A stretch of 19,268 nt of DNA from Gp6-AA40 sp046732795 (GTDB lineage: Bacteria > Acidobacteriota > Vicinamibacteria > Vicinamibacterales > UBA2999), in the NCBI GenBank assembly GCA_046732795.1, contig JBKPNV010000229.1, positions 1-19,268 of the forward strand, read 5' to 3'. Positions 7,827 through 15,129 of the stretch are shown here, piece after piece. The position numbers and the translations under genes are program-made. The first letter of the stretch is position 1. The number at the start of each line of letters is the position of its first letter. A model generated the notes under the pieces. It was not told the DNA's origin. It did not search any database and saw only the letters and a list, made by a program, of their open reading frames with translations.

Positions 7827-10800
7827 TGGGGTCAGACCCCTTCACACTTTTTCCCGACGCCGACGACCTGACCCCGGATGAGCGCGCGCGTCGACTGATT
7901 CTCGAAGCCATCGATGACACCCTGGTTGTCGAGGCGGCCGCCGGCACGGGCAAAACAACTGAACTCGTGCAACGAATCGTGCGTGTGCTCGCCAAGGGTC
8001 GCGCCGACGTTCGCGAGATCGTTGCCGTGACCTTCACGGAAAAGGCGGCCGGAGAGTTGAAGCTGCGGCTTCGCCAGAAACTCGAAGACGAGCGGCGCGA
8101 GGCCACCACTCGCGACGTGCACGAGCGGCTCGACGCGGCTGTGCAGAATCTCGAAGAGGCGCACGTGAGCACGATTCACGGATTCTGCGCCGACCTTCTC
8201 CGCGAGCGGCCAGTCGAAGCCGCGATCGATCCGCTGTTTCGCGTGCTGACCGAAGGCCAGGCAGAGCGGCTGTTCAACGAGGCGTTCACGAACTGGTTCC
8301 AGGCGGTGCTCGCGGAACCGCCGGAAGGCGTGCGCCGATCACTGCGCCGGGCAAGTCGGGGCAGCCGACCCGGCGACGACGAGGATGGCCCGACCGAGCG
8401 GCTTCGCCGCGCCGGCTTCGCGCTTGCCGAGTGGCGCGACTTCCGTGAGCCCTGGACGCGCGAGCCCTTCGACCGCGTCGGCGCTATCGGGCACGTAATC
8501 GAGTTGGTCCACGAACTTGCCGATCTCTCCAGGTCACCTTCCTACGCGGGCGACAACCTATACGTCGATACCGAGCCCGTCAGGAGGTTGAGCCGCGATC
8601 TGCGACGTAGGGACGCGCCGCAGAGCGATGGAGACTTCGACGAACTGGAATCGCTCCTCGTCGAGCTGCGCAGGAACCGTGACGTCAAGCGCGCCCGAAA
8701 AGGCAGTGGACCGACCTACGCCAAAGGTGTGACGCGCGCACAGGTCCTGGATGCGCGCGATCGGCTGATGCAGGCGCTGGAGGAGTTTCAGTTCCGCGTC
8801 GATGCGGATTTGTCGGCACTGCTGCAACAGGAGCTGATGGCCTGTGTCGACACATACGAGTTGTTGAAGGCGCGAGAAGGCGCGCTCGATTTCCTCGACC
8901 TGCTGGTACGGGCACGCGACCTCGTCAAGGACAACCAGGAGGTCCGCAGTCATTTCCAGGGTCGTTTCAGGAGGATTTTCGTCGACGAGTTCCAGGACAC
9001 CGATCCACTGCAGGCGGAATTGCTGCTGCTGCTCGCTGCCGACGATCCCATTGAGACGAGCTGGCAGCAGACCACTCCCGTCGCCGGAAAGCTCTTCATC
9101 GTCGGCGATCCCAAACAGTCGATCTACCGGTTCAGGCGCGCGGATGTGGACGTCTACCGGCGCGTGTGCGAGATGCTCGTCGAACGAGGCGCGACGCGTG
9201 TCGAGCTTCGCCGAAGTTTCCGCAGCGTTCCGATGATCCAGAAGCTGGTCAACGCGGCGTTCGAGCCGGTGATGGACGGCGATCTCGACACACATCAGGC
9301 ACGTTACGTCGCGCTCGAGCCGGCTCGCGAGGATCATTCGGGACAGCCGTCGGTGGTGGTCTTGCCAGTCCCGACGCCCTACGGCCAGCGGTTCATTGCC
9401 GCGCGCGAAATCGAGCGCTGTCTCCCGGACGCTGTGGGGGCGTACGTCGACTGGCTGGTGAAGAAGAGCGGCTGGACCGTAACCGAGCGGCACGCGCCTG
9501 GCCGGCGTGTCCCACTCGAGGCGCGCCACATCTGCATTCTGTTCCGCCGCTTCGTGAGTTTCGGTGAAGACGTCACGCGATCGTACGTCGAGGCGCTCGA
9601 GGCACGCAGCGTGAAACATCTTCTCGTCGGCGGCAAAGCGTTTCACGACCGCGACGAGATCGAGACGCTCAGAGCGGCGTTGATGGCGATTGAGTGGCCG
9701 GACGATCAGTTGTCGATCTTCGCGACGCTGCGTGGGGCGCTGTTCGCCATCGGTGACGAGGAGCTGCTCGAGTATCACCGTCTCGCCGCTCGATTCCACC
9801 CGTTTAGGATCCCTGAATCGTTGCCGTCGGGGCTCGAACCCATTCGCGACGCGCTCACGCTGCTACGCTCATTGCATGCTCAGCGCAACCACCGGCCGGT
9901 CGCGGACACGATCAGCGCGTTGATCGATCACACGCGCGCGCATGTTGGCTTCGTGCTGCGGCCGGGAGGGGAGCAGGCGCTGGCCAACGTGCTGCACGTC
10001 TCCGAGCTCGCACGCCAGTACGAGCTCGACGGCGGGATGTCGTTCCGCGGATTCGTCGAGGCGCTGCGCGACGCCGCGCGCGCAGGCGAGGCGCCCCAAG
10101 CACCGATTCTCGAAGAGGGCAGCGACGGCGTTCGCTTGATGACCGTGCACAAGGCGAAGGGGCTGGAATTTCCAGTCGTCGTGTTGGCTGACATCACCGC
10201 TCGTCTCACACCCTGGGATGCCACCCGACACGTCGATCTCGAGCGCGGCCTCTGTGCGCTTCGCATCGGCGGGTGGTCCCCAAAGGATCTCAACGATCAC
10301 AAGGCGCTCGAGCTCGCGCGGGAGCAGAAAGAAGGAGAGCGGGTTGCGTATGTCGCGGCGACACGCGCTCGCGATCTGCTAGTGGTCCCTGCCGTCGGCG
10401 ACGAGCCCTACAGTGAAGGCTGGGTGTCTCCGCTCAACGCGGCAATCTATCCTCCCGAAAGCGAACGGCGCGTTCAACAGCAGGCCCGAGGTTGCCCCAT
10501 ATTCCAGAGCAAGGACACGGTGCTGATGCGGCCGGGAGGCGACCCGGCCTCGCGATCGACGATGTGCCCTGGCGAACATCGAATCGCCGTCGGTAGCGCG
10601 CACACGGTTGTGTGGTGGTCGCTGGAGTCGCCGGTGCTGTCACTCAATGTCCAGGCGCCCTTCGGCCTCCGTCGCGACGATCTGATCGTCAAGGACGTGC
10701 AGCCGGAAATCCTGCGGCAGGGACTCGATGCGCACAACGCGTGGCAGACCGGACGCGCCGTTGACGTCGCGGCGGCTAGTCGGCCATCGCTTGACGTGAC

Positions 10801-11332
10801 GACGGCAACAAGCGCGTCGATGCTCGAGCTTCCCGGCGTCGAACAGGTTCCTGTCACCATCGTCAACAGCGGCGGTCAGGTGTCGCGGCCCGGAGGCATC
10901 CGTTTCGGATCGCTCGTGCACGCGCTGCTCGCAGATGTCCCGTTCGGCGACGAAGGGCTCGAGGCGCTGCCGCGGTTGTCCGACGCACACGGACGAATCC
11001 TCGGAGCCACAAATCAGGAAGTCGAGTCCGCACGCGAACTTGTGCGGGCCGTGCTTGATCATCCCGTTCTTCAGGCGGCCGGACGTGCCGCGCGCGAAGG
11101 GCAGTGCTATCGCGAAACTCCGGTCACGTACCGCCTGGATTCCGGCACACTCGTCGAGGGGTACATCGATCTGGCGTTTCGCGACGGCAACACCATGGTC
11201 GTCGTCGATTTCAAGACAGATCGCGAGCTCGATGAGGCAGTGGAGCGCTACCAAAAACAGGTGTCAATTTATGCCACTGCGGTCGGACGAACAGCCGGGC
11301 TGTCGACACGCGCCTACCTCATGCGCCTGTAA
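7823..11332 (+). CDS. addA: AddA-like UvrD/RecB-family helicase-nuclease subunit
   Basis: This is the SF1A motor and second nuclease of the AddAB complex; length 1169 aa. ATG 7823 overlaps the addB stop (ATGA) and has AGGGAG about 6 nt upstream; a second ATG at 7826 is also possible. All helicase motifs are visible: Walker A AAGTGKT (39-45), motif Ia VTFTEKAAGELK, TIHGFC, Walker B DEFQDTD (388-394), motif III VGDPKQSIYRFRRAD, motif IV RRSFRS, motif V MTVHKAKGLEFPVVVLAD and motif VI YVAATRARDLL. The C-terminal nuclease has HALL, D1116 in GYIDLAF, D1129/K1131 in VVDFKTD and QVSIYA. With the AddB nuclease this makes a two-nuclease AddAB-type enzyme rather than RecBCD. Because AddB lacks a proper Walker A, this subunit is the likely sole motor. 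No recD-like gene is nearby. Confidence 0.92.
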   Translation: MMGSDPFTLFPDADDLTPDERARRLILEAIDDTLVVEAAAGTGKTTELVQRIVRVLAKGRADVREIVAVTFTEKAAGELKLRLRQKLEDERREATTRDVHERLDAAVQNLEEAHVSTIHGFCADLLRERPVEAAIDPLFRVLTEGQAERLFNEAFTNWFQAVLAEPPEGVRRSLRRASRGSRPGDDEDGPTERLRRAGFALAEWRDFREPWTREPFDRVGAIGHVIELVHELADLSRSPSYAGDNLYVDTEPVRRLSRDLRRRDAPQSDGDFDELESLLVELRRNRDVKRARKGSGPTYAKGVTRAQVLDARDRLMQALEEFQFRVDADLSALLQQELMACVDTYELLKAREGALDFLDLLVRARDLVKDNQEVRSHFQGRFRRIFVDEFQDTDPLQAELLLLLAADDPIETSWQQTTPVAGKLFIVGDPKQSIYRFRRADVDVYRRVCEMLVERGATRVELRRSFRSVPMIQKLVNAAFEPVMDGDLDTHQARYVALEPAREDHSGQPSVVVLPVPTPYGQRFIAAREIERCLPDAVGAYVDWLVKKSGWTVTERHAPGRRVPLEARHICILFRRFVSFGEDVTRSYVEALEARSVKHLLVGGKAFHDRDEIETLRAALMAIEWPDDQLSIFATLRGALFAIGDEELLEYHRLAARFHPFRIPESLPSGLEPIRDALTLLRSLHAQRNHRPVADTISALIDHTRAHVGFVLRPGGEQALANVLHVSELARQYELDGGMSFRGFVEALRDAARAGEAPQAPILEEGSDGVRLMTVHKAKGLEFPVVVLADITARLTPWDATRHVDLERGLCALRIGGWSPKDLNDHKALELAREQKEGERVAYVAATRARDLLVVPAVGDEPYSEGWVSPLNAAIYPPESERRVQQQARGCPIFQSKDTVLMRPGGDPASRSTMCPGEHRIAVGSAHTVVWWSLESPVLSLNVQAPFGLRRDDLIVKDVQPEILRQGLDAHNAWQTGRAVDVAAASRPSLDVTTATSASMLELPGVEQVPVTIVNSGGQVSRPGGIRFGSLVHALLADVPFGDEGLEALPRLSDAHGRILGATNQEVESARELVRAVLDHPVLQAAGRAAREGQCYRETPVTYRLDSGTLVEGYIDLAFRDGNTMVVVDFKTDRELDEAVERYQKQVSIYATAVGRTAGLSTRAYLMRL
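7828..7840. repeat. Perfect palindrome GGGGTC-A-GACCCC at the addA start
   Basis: A 6+1+6 perfect inverted repeat begins at the last base of the second addA ATG and encodes residues 2-6. In mRNA the stem would sit directly beside the initiation codon. The motif GGGGTCAGACCCC is reminiscent of dispersed short palindromes seen in GC-rich genomes. A related GGGG/CCCC arrangement occurs at 13753-13777. It may represent a repeat end captured in the gene start; a role in tuning AddA translation is inference. Confidence 0.6.
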
Positions 11333-11402
11333 ATCCGCCTGAATCCTCGCGCGGTCACGTTGGCCTGCAAGTTGCCTTCGAATCACTACGGAGGCTCGAG
11401 CA

Positions 11403-11573
11403 ATGGTGATTCGCTTCAAAGAGAGCGTCCGGATCCGGGTCTGGGGGAAGGAAATGAGCCGTTTCCGGAAGGGTGAAGTTCACGCCGTGCCCACCGCGGT
11501 CGCCGGCGTACTGCTGGCGCAAGGCTGCGCCGAACCAGTCGAGGAATCGGAACCGCGCGAACGCGCCAATTAA
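11403..11573 (+). CDS. Small hypothetical protein (56 aa)
   Basis: ATG 11403 is preceded by GGAGG (11391-11395) at 7-nt spacing, a good ribosome binding site. The product starts MVIRFKESVRIRVWGKEMSR, then FRKGEVHAVPTAVAGVLLAQG, and ends with an acidic/basic tail (EPVEESEPRERAN). The pattern 'F..G....VP...A..L...G.A' resembles small proteins often found beside phage or mobile genes, in which a short beta domain is built around a G-(E/D)-x-x-x-VP turn. The resemblance is weak and no function is assigned. It lies 70 bp after addA on the same strand. Its stop overlaps the stop of the convergent 79-aa gene by 3 nt. The strong Shine-Dalgarno and even GC-rich codon use support it being real. Confidence 0.55.
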   Translation: MVIRFKESVRIRVWGKEMSRFRKGEVHAVPTAVAGVLLAQGCAEPVEESEPRERAN

Positions 11574-11809
11574 TCTACGTCAGCCAATCGTCGATCGAGA
11601 TCGGCGATGGCTTGTTCGAGCATGGCGCGGTGCGCCGGTGCACACGCGTGTTGCAGATCGGCTAAGGCGCGCGTGCGAGCCAGCATCAGCGTCGCACGCT
11701 GCGCGCGACGTTGCGCCTCCTGAGGATCGAAACCGGCTGCGGGCGATTGTTTCGCTGCGGCCGCCTCCTGCTGCGATTCGACCGATTTACTCTCCCAACC
11801 TCTGGCCAT
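11570..11809 (-). CDS. Small hypothetical protein (79 aa), helical
   Basis: The product begins MARGWESKSVESQQEAAAAK and continues with a strongly Ala/Arg/Leu-rich region (AQRRAQRATLMLARTRALAD) ending AMLEQAIADLDRRLADVD. This pattern predicts two amphipathic helices, probably a helical hairpin or short coiled coil. There are no membrane segments, metal ligands or catalytic motifs. The start with 'GWESK' looks like a conserved small-protein family of Acidobacteriota, but that is memory-based and unverified. AAGAG lies immediately upstream of the ATG. The start codon falls inside a 21-bp imperfect direct repeat (11801-11821 and 11842-11862). It is convergent with the 56-aa gene and transcribed away from the ferredoxin/REP-like region. 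Function unknown. Confidence 0.6.
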   Translation of the reverse strand: MARGWESKSVESQQEAAAAKQSPAAGFDPQEAQRRAQRATLMLARTRALADLQHACAPAHRAMLEQAIADLDRRLADVD

Positions 11810-11862
11810 CTCTTGTCAGTCTATCGCCAAGTTTTGTCAGCTCTGGCCATCTTTTGTCGTCG
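11801..11862. repeat. Imperfect 21-bp direct repeat over the 79-aa gene start
   Basis: TCTGGCCATCTCTTGTCAGTC (11801-11821) recurs as TCTGGCCATCTTTTGTCGTCG (11842-11862), 41 bp apart, with a TTTTGTCAGCTC copy of the second half between them. The first unit contains the CAT that is the start codon of the minus-strand 79-aa gene. It may be a local duplication of the gene's 5' end or an operator pair. Confidence 0.55.
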
Positions 11863-11871
11863 ACCGTGGAG

Positions 11872-11928
11872 GCCGGGTCTTGTTCTTGGGACCCGGCATT
11901 CTGCCGGGTGCACAAGCAGGACCCGCCC
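11872..11928. repeat. REP-like double hairpin (second copy)
   Basis: GCCGGGTC (11872-11879) pairs perfectly with GACCCGGC (11890-11897), followed after 5 nt by a second weaker stem, CGGGT (11905-11909) with ACCCG (11921-11925). The core and two-stem layout match the element at 899-956. It sits between the ferredoxin gene end (11971) and the start of the 79-aa gene (11809), both minus strand, so it could also damp read-through from the MATE-ferredoxin unit. There is no T-run. Confidence 0.65.
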
Positions 11929-11970
11929 TACGGAGGCGCGTGTCCACCAGAGCCTTTCGACGACGTGAGG

Positions 11971-12342
11971 CTACTTGGCGTGTGCCGCCGCGCGTTCGGC
12001 CGGCGCGACCGCCATCAGGTCCGCATGCGCCGACATGTGCGCTTTGACAATCGCCTCGGCCTCCGTCAACGCGGCCGCGTCGCCCGCCCTGAACGTCGCA
12101 TTGGCGTCGACCAGCTGTTTCTGTGAGGGCGGTGTCGAGTCGATGCTGTCGTAGATCGCGGCGACCGGACATGCGGGCACGCACGCGCCGCAATCGATGC
12201 ACTCGTCCGGATGGATGTAGAGCATCGATGTCTGCTCGAAATCCGGTTCGTCCTTGCGAGGGTGGATGCAGTCGACCGGACAGACGTCGACGCAGGCGGT
12301 GTCCTTCGTGCCGATGCACGGGTCAGTGATGATGAAGGGCAT
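11971..12342 (-). CDS. 7Fe-type ferredoxin (3Fe-4S plus 4Fe-4S)
   Basis: This small cytoplasmic electron carrier has 123 aa. Cysteines C9, C17, C21, C25, C48, C51, C54 and C58 follow the Azotobacter FdI plan: C9, C17 and C58 for a 3Fe-4S cluster; C21, C48, C51 and C54 for a 4Fe-4S cluster; C25 free. Visible signatures are MPFIITDPCI, CVDVCPVDC and HPDECIDCGACVPACPVAAI. Compared with FdI, the loop between the cluster halves has several extra residues (HPRKDEPDFEQTSM). Residues 65-123 form an Ala-rich, probably helical C-terminal extension, a feature FdI-type proteins also have. It starts 10 nt after the MATE stop on the same strand, so it is likely co-transcribed. No dedicated redox partner gene is adjacent; the partner is unknown. 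The alternative, a conventional 2x[4Fe-4S] ferredoxin, is less likely given the C-x7-C spacing. Confidence 0.9.
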   Translation of the reverse strand: MPFIITDPCIGTKDTACVDVCPVDCIHPRKDEPDFEQTSMLYIHPDECIDCGACVPACPVAAIYDSIDSTPPSQKQLVDANATFRAGDAAALTEAEAIVKAHMSAHADLMAVAPAERAAAHAK

Positions 12343-12352
12343 GTCAGTGAGC

Positions 12353-13738
12353 TTACAACGGAACGGCGCCCGTCATGACGAGGCCCCGGCGCTCATCGGG
12401 CGCGAAATTGAGCCGGAGCCGGAATTCACGTTTGAGCAACAGGAGATTCATCGCCAATTGAACAATCACGGCTGCCGCCGAGATGTACCAGATCCAGCGA
12501 AGCGCGAAACCAGGAGTTTCCGCGAGCAGCAGCACGGGCACGGCCACGATCACGATGCGCGCACCCGAGGTGATCAGCGAGGGAATCGTATTGCCCATCG
12601 CCTGGAACATGCTCGAACTCACGAAGATGACGCCAGACGCGACGAAGTTGAACGCCACGACGTGGAGGTACTCCTCGCCGACCAGGACCGCCGCCGGGTC
12701 GGCCGTGAACACGCGCACCATGGCGTCGGCCCAGAGCCAGACCGCGACAGCAAGGACCAGCATTGCCGCCGCCGCGATTGCCGCGCCCGTCTTGAACGTC
12801 TCCTTGACGCGCGCTGAACGCCGCGCGCCGAAATTCTGACCGGCCACCGGACTCACGGCGAACCCGAGTGCCACGACCGGCAGGAAGCAAGCCTGCAGAA
12901 TCCGTATGCCGATGCCGAACCCTGCTTGCGCGGCCGCGCCGAACGGGCGCGACACGGCGTAGACGATCATCAGGTACACGGCCATGAGCGCGAACTCCGC
13001 GCCTGCCGGCAGACCGATCTTCAGCATGTCGCTCCACAACTTGAAACGGGGCGCCCAGCTGCCAGGGGTGAATTTGAGGTAGGCGTCCGCCGGCAGGAAA
13101 TACAGTGCCATCCACACGACACCGATCGCGATGGCGAGCAGCGTCGCGATCGCCGCGCCGGCCACGCCGAGAGGCCGTCCGATACCCCACCCGAAAATCA
13201 GGAAAGGTGCCAGCACGATGTTGATGATGACAGTGGCGGTCTGCACAACCATCCCGGGCCTGAAGTTGCCGCTCCCGCGAAGCGCCGACGCCATGGCGAT
13301 GAGGCCGAATTGCAGCGCCATCGCGGGGATGAACCACAGCAGATACTCACGCGTCAGCGCCATCGTCGCCTCGTCGGCGCTGAAGGCGCGGGCATACGAA
13401 TCACGCAAAACCAGCGCGATCGCCAGGAAGATGATGCCCACCACGATGGAGAGCACTTGTGACTGGTTGAAAACGACGATGGCCTGCGACTGATCGCGGC
13501 GGCCGGTCGCGTGGGCCACCAGCGTCGTGGTACCGACACCCAGCATCTGCGTCGCGGCCAGGACGATGAACGTCAGGTTGCCGCTGATGCCCACCGCCGC
13601 GACCGCCGTCGTACCCAGACGGCCGACCCAGTACAGATCGACGAGCACGTACAGCGTCTGGAAAACCATGCTGACCAGCATGTAACTGGTCGTCCTGAGA
13701 AGGTGTCCGCTCAACGAGCCGGTCGTCAGATCCTGCAC
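12353..13738 (-). CDS. MATE family multidrug/toxin efflux transporter
   Basis: This inner-membrane antiporter of the MATE family uses a Na+ or H+ gradient to export organic cations or other small molecules. The 461-aa length and about 12 hydrophobic segments in two homologous halves are typical. Recognisable family features are the N-terminal helix with SMVFQTLYVLVDLYWVGRLG, AAVGISGNL, VGTTTLVAHATGRRD, LRGSGNFRPG, the second-half QAGFGIGIRI and PVAGQNFGARR, and FQAMGNTIPSLITS. The start is GTG at 13738 (CAGGATCTGACGACC follows), with GAGG a few bases upstream; the N-terminus MQDLTTGSLSGHLLR is family-like. Substrate cannot be predicted. It is first in a two-gene unit with the ferredoxin and divergent from the cytochrome gene across a 242-bp intergenic region. 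Confidence 0.93.
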   Translation of the reverse strand: MQDLTTGSLSGHLLRTTSYMLVSMVFQTLYVLVDLYWVGRLGTTAVAAVGISGNLTFIVLAATQMLGVGTTTLVAHATGRRDQSQAIVVFNQSQVLSIVVGIIFLAIALVLRDSYARAFSADEATMALTREYLLWFIPAMALQFGLIAMASALRGSGNFRPGMVVQTATVIINIVLAPFLIFGWGIGRPLGVAGAAIATLLAIAIGVVWMALYFLPADAYLKFTPGSWAPRFKLWSDMLKIGLPAGAEFALMAVYLMIVYAVSRPFGAAAQAGFGIGIRILQACFLPVVALGFAVSPVAGQNFGARRSARVKETFKTGAAIAAAAMLVLAVAVWLWADAMVRVFTADPAAVLVGEEYLHVVAFNFVASGVIFVSSSMFQAMGNTIPSLITSGARIVIVAVPVLLLAETPGFALRWIWYISAAAVIVQLAMNLLLLKREFRLRLNFAPDERRGLVMTGAVPL

Positions 13739-13752
13739 AGTCGCCTCGTGTC

Positions 13753-13777
13753 AGGGGCATAGCTTACCTTGACCCCT
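13753..13777. repeat. AGGGG/CCCCT inverted motif in the MATE-cytochrome divergent region
   Basis: AGGGG (13753-13757) and CCCCT (13773-13777) flank a 15-nt spacer containing CATAGCTTACCTTGA. The minus strand reads GGGGTCAAGGTAAGC, sharing the GGGGTCA core with the palindrome at the addA start (7828-7840). It resembles a fragment of a dispersed short repeat. It lies just upstream of the MATE start. The rest of the 242-bp gap holds no convincing -35/-10 pair. Confidence 0.4.
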
Positions 13778-13980
13778 CCGAAATCTGTGAGATAGACTCC
13801 TGCCCCGACTGTGCAAAACGGGTCCCCGCCGGCCACCATCCTCGCGAAACCTTCCGCCAACCGTGGAATCTTCCGCGTTGAAACATCCGAAGTTGATGGA
13901 GTGCAATTTATCAGGGTAACGTGGGTTGACATTGCGGGGCCGGCACGGGCGGTCTGCGGCCGTCGCGTTGGAGGACGCAT

Positions 13981-14514
13981 ATGAAACGTGTGTATGGGCT
14001 CGTCGCTATCTCGATCTTGTTCATCTCGTGTACCCAGGCGCAGCCGCCCGCTCCGGCGGCAGCGGCGTCGGCCGCGAAACCCTACGGTTCGCTTGCGCAG
14101 GTGATGCGGGGCATTCCGTTCCCCAATTCCAACATCATCTTCGACACCCAGAGCACCGATCCGGCTGCCGCACAGAAGCCCGCCGAGGGCACCAGCGCGT
14201 CGTCACAGTTCTCTGGAGTGTACGGAGGATGGCAGGCGGTCGAGAACGCTGCGATCGCGCTGCAGGAAACGGCCAACCTGATTACCATCCCGGGCCGCAA
14301 GTGTGACAACGGCCGGGATGTGCCGGTCAATCAGGAAGACTTCAAGAAATGGGCGCAGGGGCTTCAGGAAGCGGGCGCCGCCGCCTACAAAGCCGCTCAG
14401 TCCAAGAACATGGACCAGATGGTGGACGTGAGTGGAACCGTGGCGGATGCGTGCGCGGCTTGCCACGAGAAGTATCGTGACAAGGAAGATCTGAAGATGC
14501 GCTGTATCCCGTAA
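13981..14514 (+). CDS. Cytochrome c'-like lipoprotein
   Basis: This is an exported single-heme cytochrome of 177 aa. GGAGGA lies 5 nt before the ATG. Residues 1-17 form a short lipoprotein signal (LVAISILFISC, lipobox cysteine C17), then an Ala/Pro-rich tether. The heme site CAACH (158-162) is close to the C-terminus and followed by EKYR, the layout of four-helix-bundle cytochromes c' and related c-556 proteins. Blocks MRGIPFPNSNIIFD and SGVYGGWQAVENAAIALQE look like conserved helix features. Two further cysteines (C108, C175) could form a disulfide. Cytochromes c' bind NO or act as electron or gas-binding proteins; the role here is unknown. It heads a plus-strand set with two multi-helix membrane proteins 41 and about 615 bp downstream, suggesting a membrane-anchored redox or sensing unit. 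Confidence 0.85.
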   Translation: MKRVYGLVAISILFISCTQAQPPAPAAAASAAKPYGSLAQVMRGIPFPNSNIIFDTQSTDPAAAQKPAEGTSASSQFSGVYGGWQAVENAAIALQETANLITIPGRKCDNGRDVPVNQEDFKKWAQGLQEAGAAAYKAAQSKNMDQMVDVSGTVADACAACHEKYRDKEDLKMRCIP

Positions 14515-14555
14515 GCATCATCATCGACACCCACGCAAGCGAGGTTGAAGCGTAA

Positions 14556-15071
14556 ATGGCCGAATTGATGATGCCGTTGCGGAATGTGTTCCAGTGGGTG
14601 AGCGAGTTCCCAACCAGCATCGCCATCCGGGAGTCGTTGCTCTTTTCGCCCTATCTCACGGTGGCTCATGTCATCAGCATGTGCCTGTTTGCCGGCCTCA
14701 TCGTGATGATGGATCTCCGGCTGCTGGGCATTGGCAACATGAGCAGTCCGTTTTCAGAGGTGCAGAAGCGTCTGTTCCCGTGGCAGATGCTGGGCATGGG
14801 CCTGAGCTCGATCACCGGGCTGACGCTTGCCTACTCCGACCCCATGCGGTTTTACGTCAACATCTTCTTCTGGACGAAGATGCTGGTGATGATCCTGGCA
14901 GGTATCAACGCCATGGCGTTCCACTACATCACCTATAACTCGGTGGTCACGTGGGACTCGCGAGCGACGACTCCATTTGGAGCGAGGCTCTCCGGCGCGC
15001 TATCGATTGTGCTGTGGGCCGTCGTCATCGTGTCGGGGCGGCTGATCCCGTACAACTGGTTCCAGAACTAG
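14556..15071 (+). CDS. DUF6644-like integral membrane protein (paralog 1)
   Basis: The 171-aa protein has four to five predicted membrane helices: about 32-58 (including AHVISMCLFAGLIVMMDLRLLG), 75-95, 103-127 and 145-163. H38 in helix 1, R55 in DLRLLG, and H123 at the end of the third main helix (NAMAFHYIT) are candidate functional residues. Two membrane histidines could ligate a b-type heme, but this is inference. The domain resembles DUF6644 by recall, with the hallmark of a helix-1 His about 15 residues before DLRLLG. It lies 41 bp after the cytochrome gene and 58 bp before a shorter paralog with the same DLRLLG motif. GAGG is 11 nt upstream of the ATG, a weak ribosome site. It probably forms a membrane complex with the paralog and receives or donates electrons through the lipoprotein cytochrome. 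Confidence 0.75.
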   Translation: MAELMMPLRNVFQWVSEFPTSIAIRESLLFSPYLTVAHVISMCLFAGLIVMMDLRLLGIGNMSSPFSEVQKRLFPWQMLGMGLSSITGLTLAYSDPMRFYVNIFFWTKMLVMILAGINAMAFHYITYNSVVTWDSRATTPFGARLSGALSIVLWAVVIVSGRLIPYNWFQN

Positions 15072-15103
15072 TCGGGGCGCCCGGCTACGCCGGGCTCTCC
15101 GAC
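15071..15103 (+). other. Strong hairpin between the two DUF6644-like genes
   Basis: The inner stem GCCCGGC (15079-15085) pairs with GCCGGGC (15089-15095) across a TAC loop. Outer bases GTCGG (15071-15075) pair with CCGAC (15099-15103), giving about 14 pairs with one mismatch and one wobble. It starts at the last base of the upstream stop codon. Without a following T-run it is more likely an mRNA stabiliser or attenuator, or a REP-like repeat, than a terminator. Confidence 0.7.
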
Positions 15104-15129
15104 ATCGACACTGATCAGGAGTCGATCGA

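Noticed and set aside
8558..9799. 413-codon antisense open frame inside addA
   Set aside because: Its full length falls within intact helicase motifs on the plus strand; composition is typical of antisense shadow in high-GC DNA.
13726..13980. 84-codon minus-strand open frame upstream of the MATE gene
   Set aside because: Ends in GVKVSYAPDT, encoded by the GGGGTCAAGG repeat-like motif; third-position GC is lower than in neighbours and it overlaps the MATE start, so it is probably non-coding.
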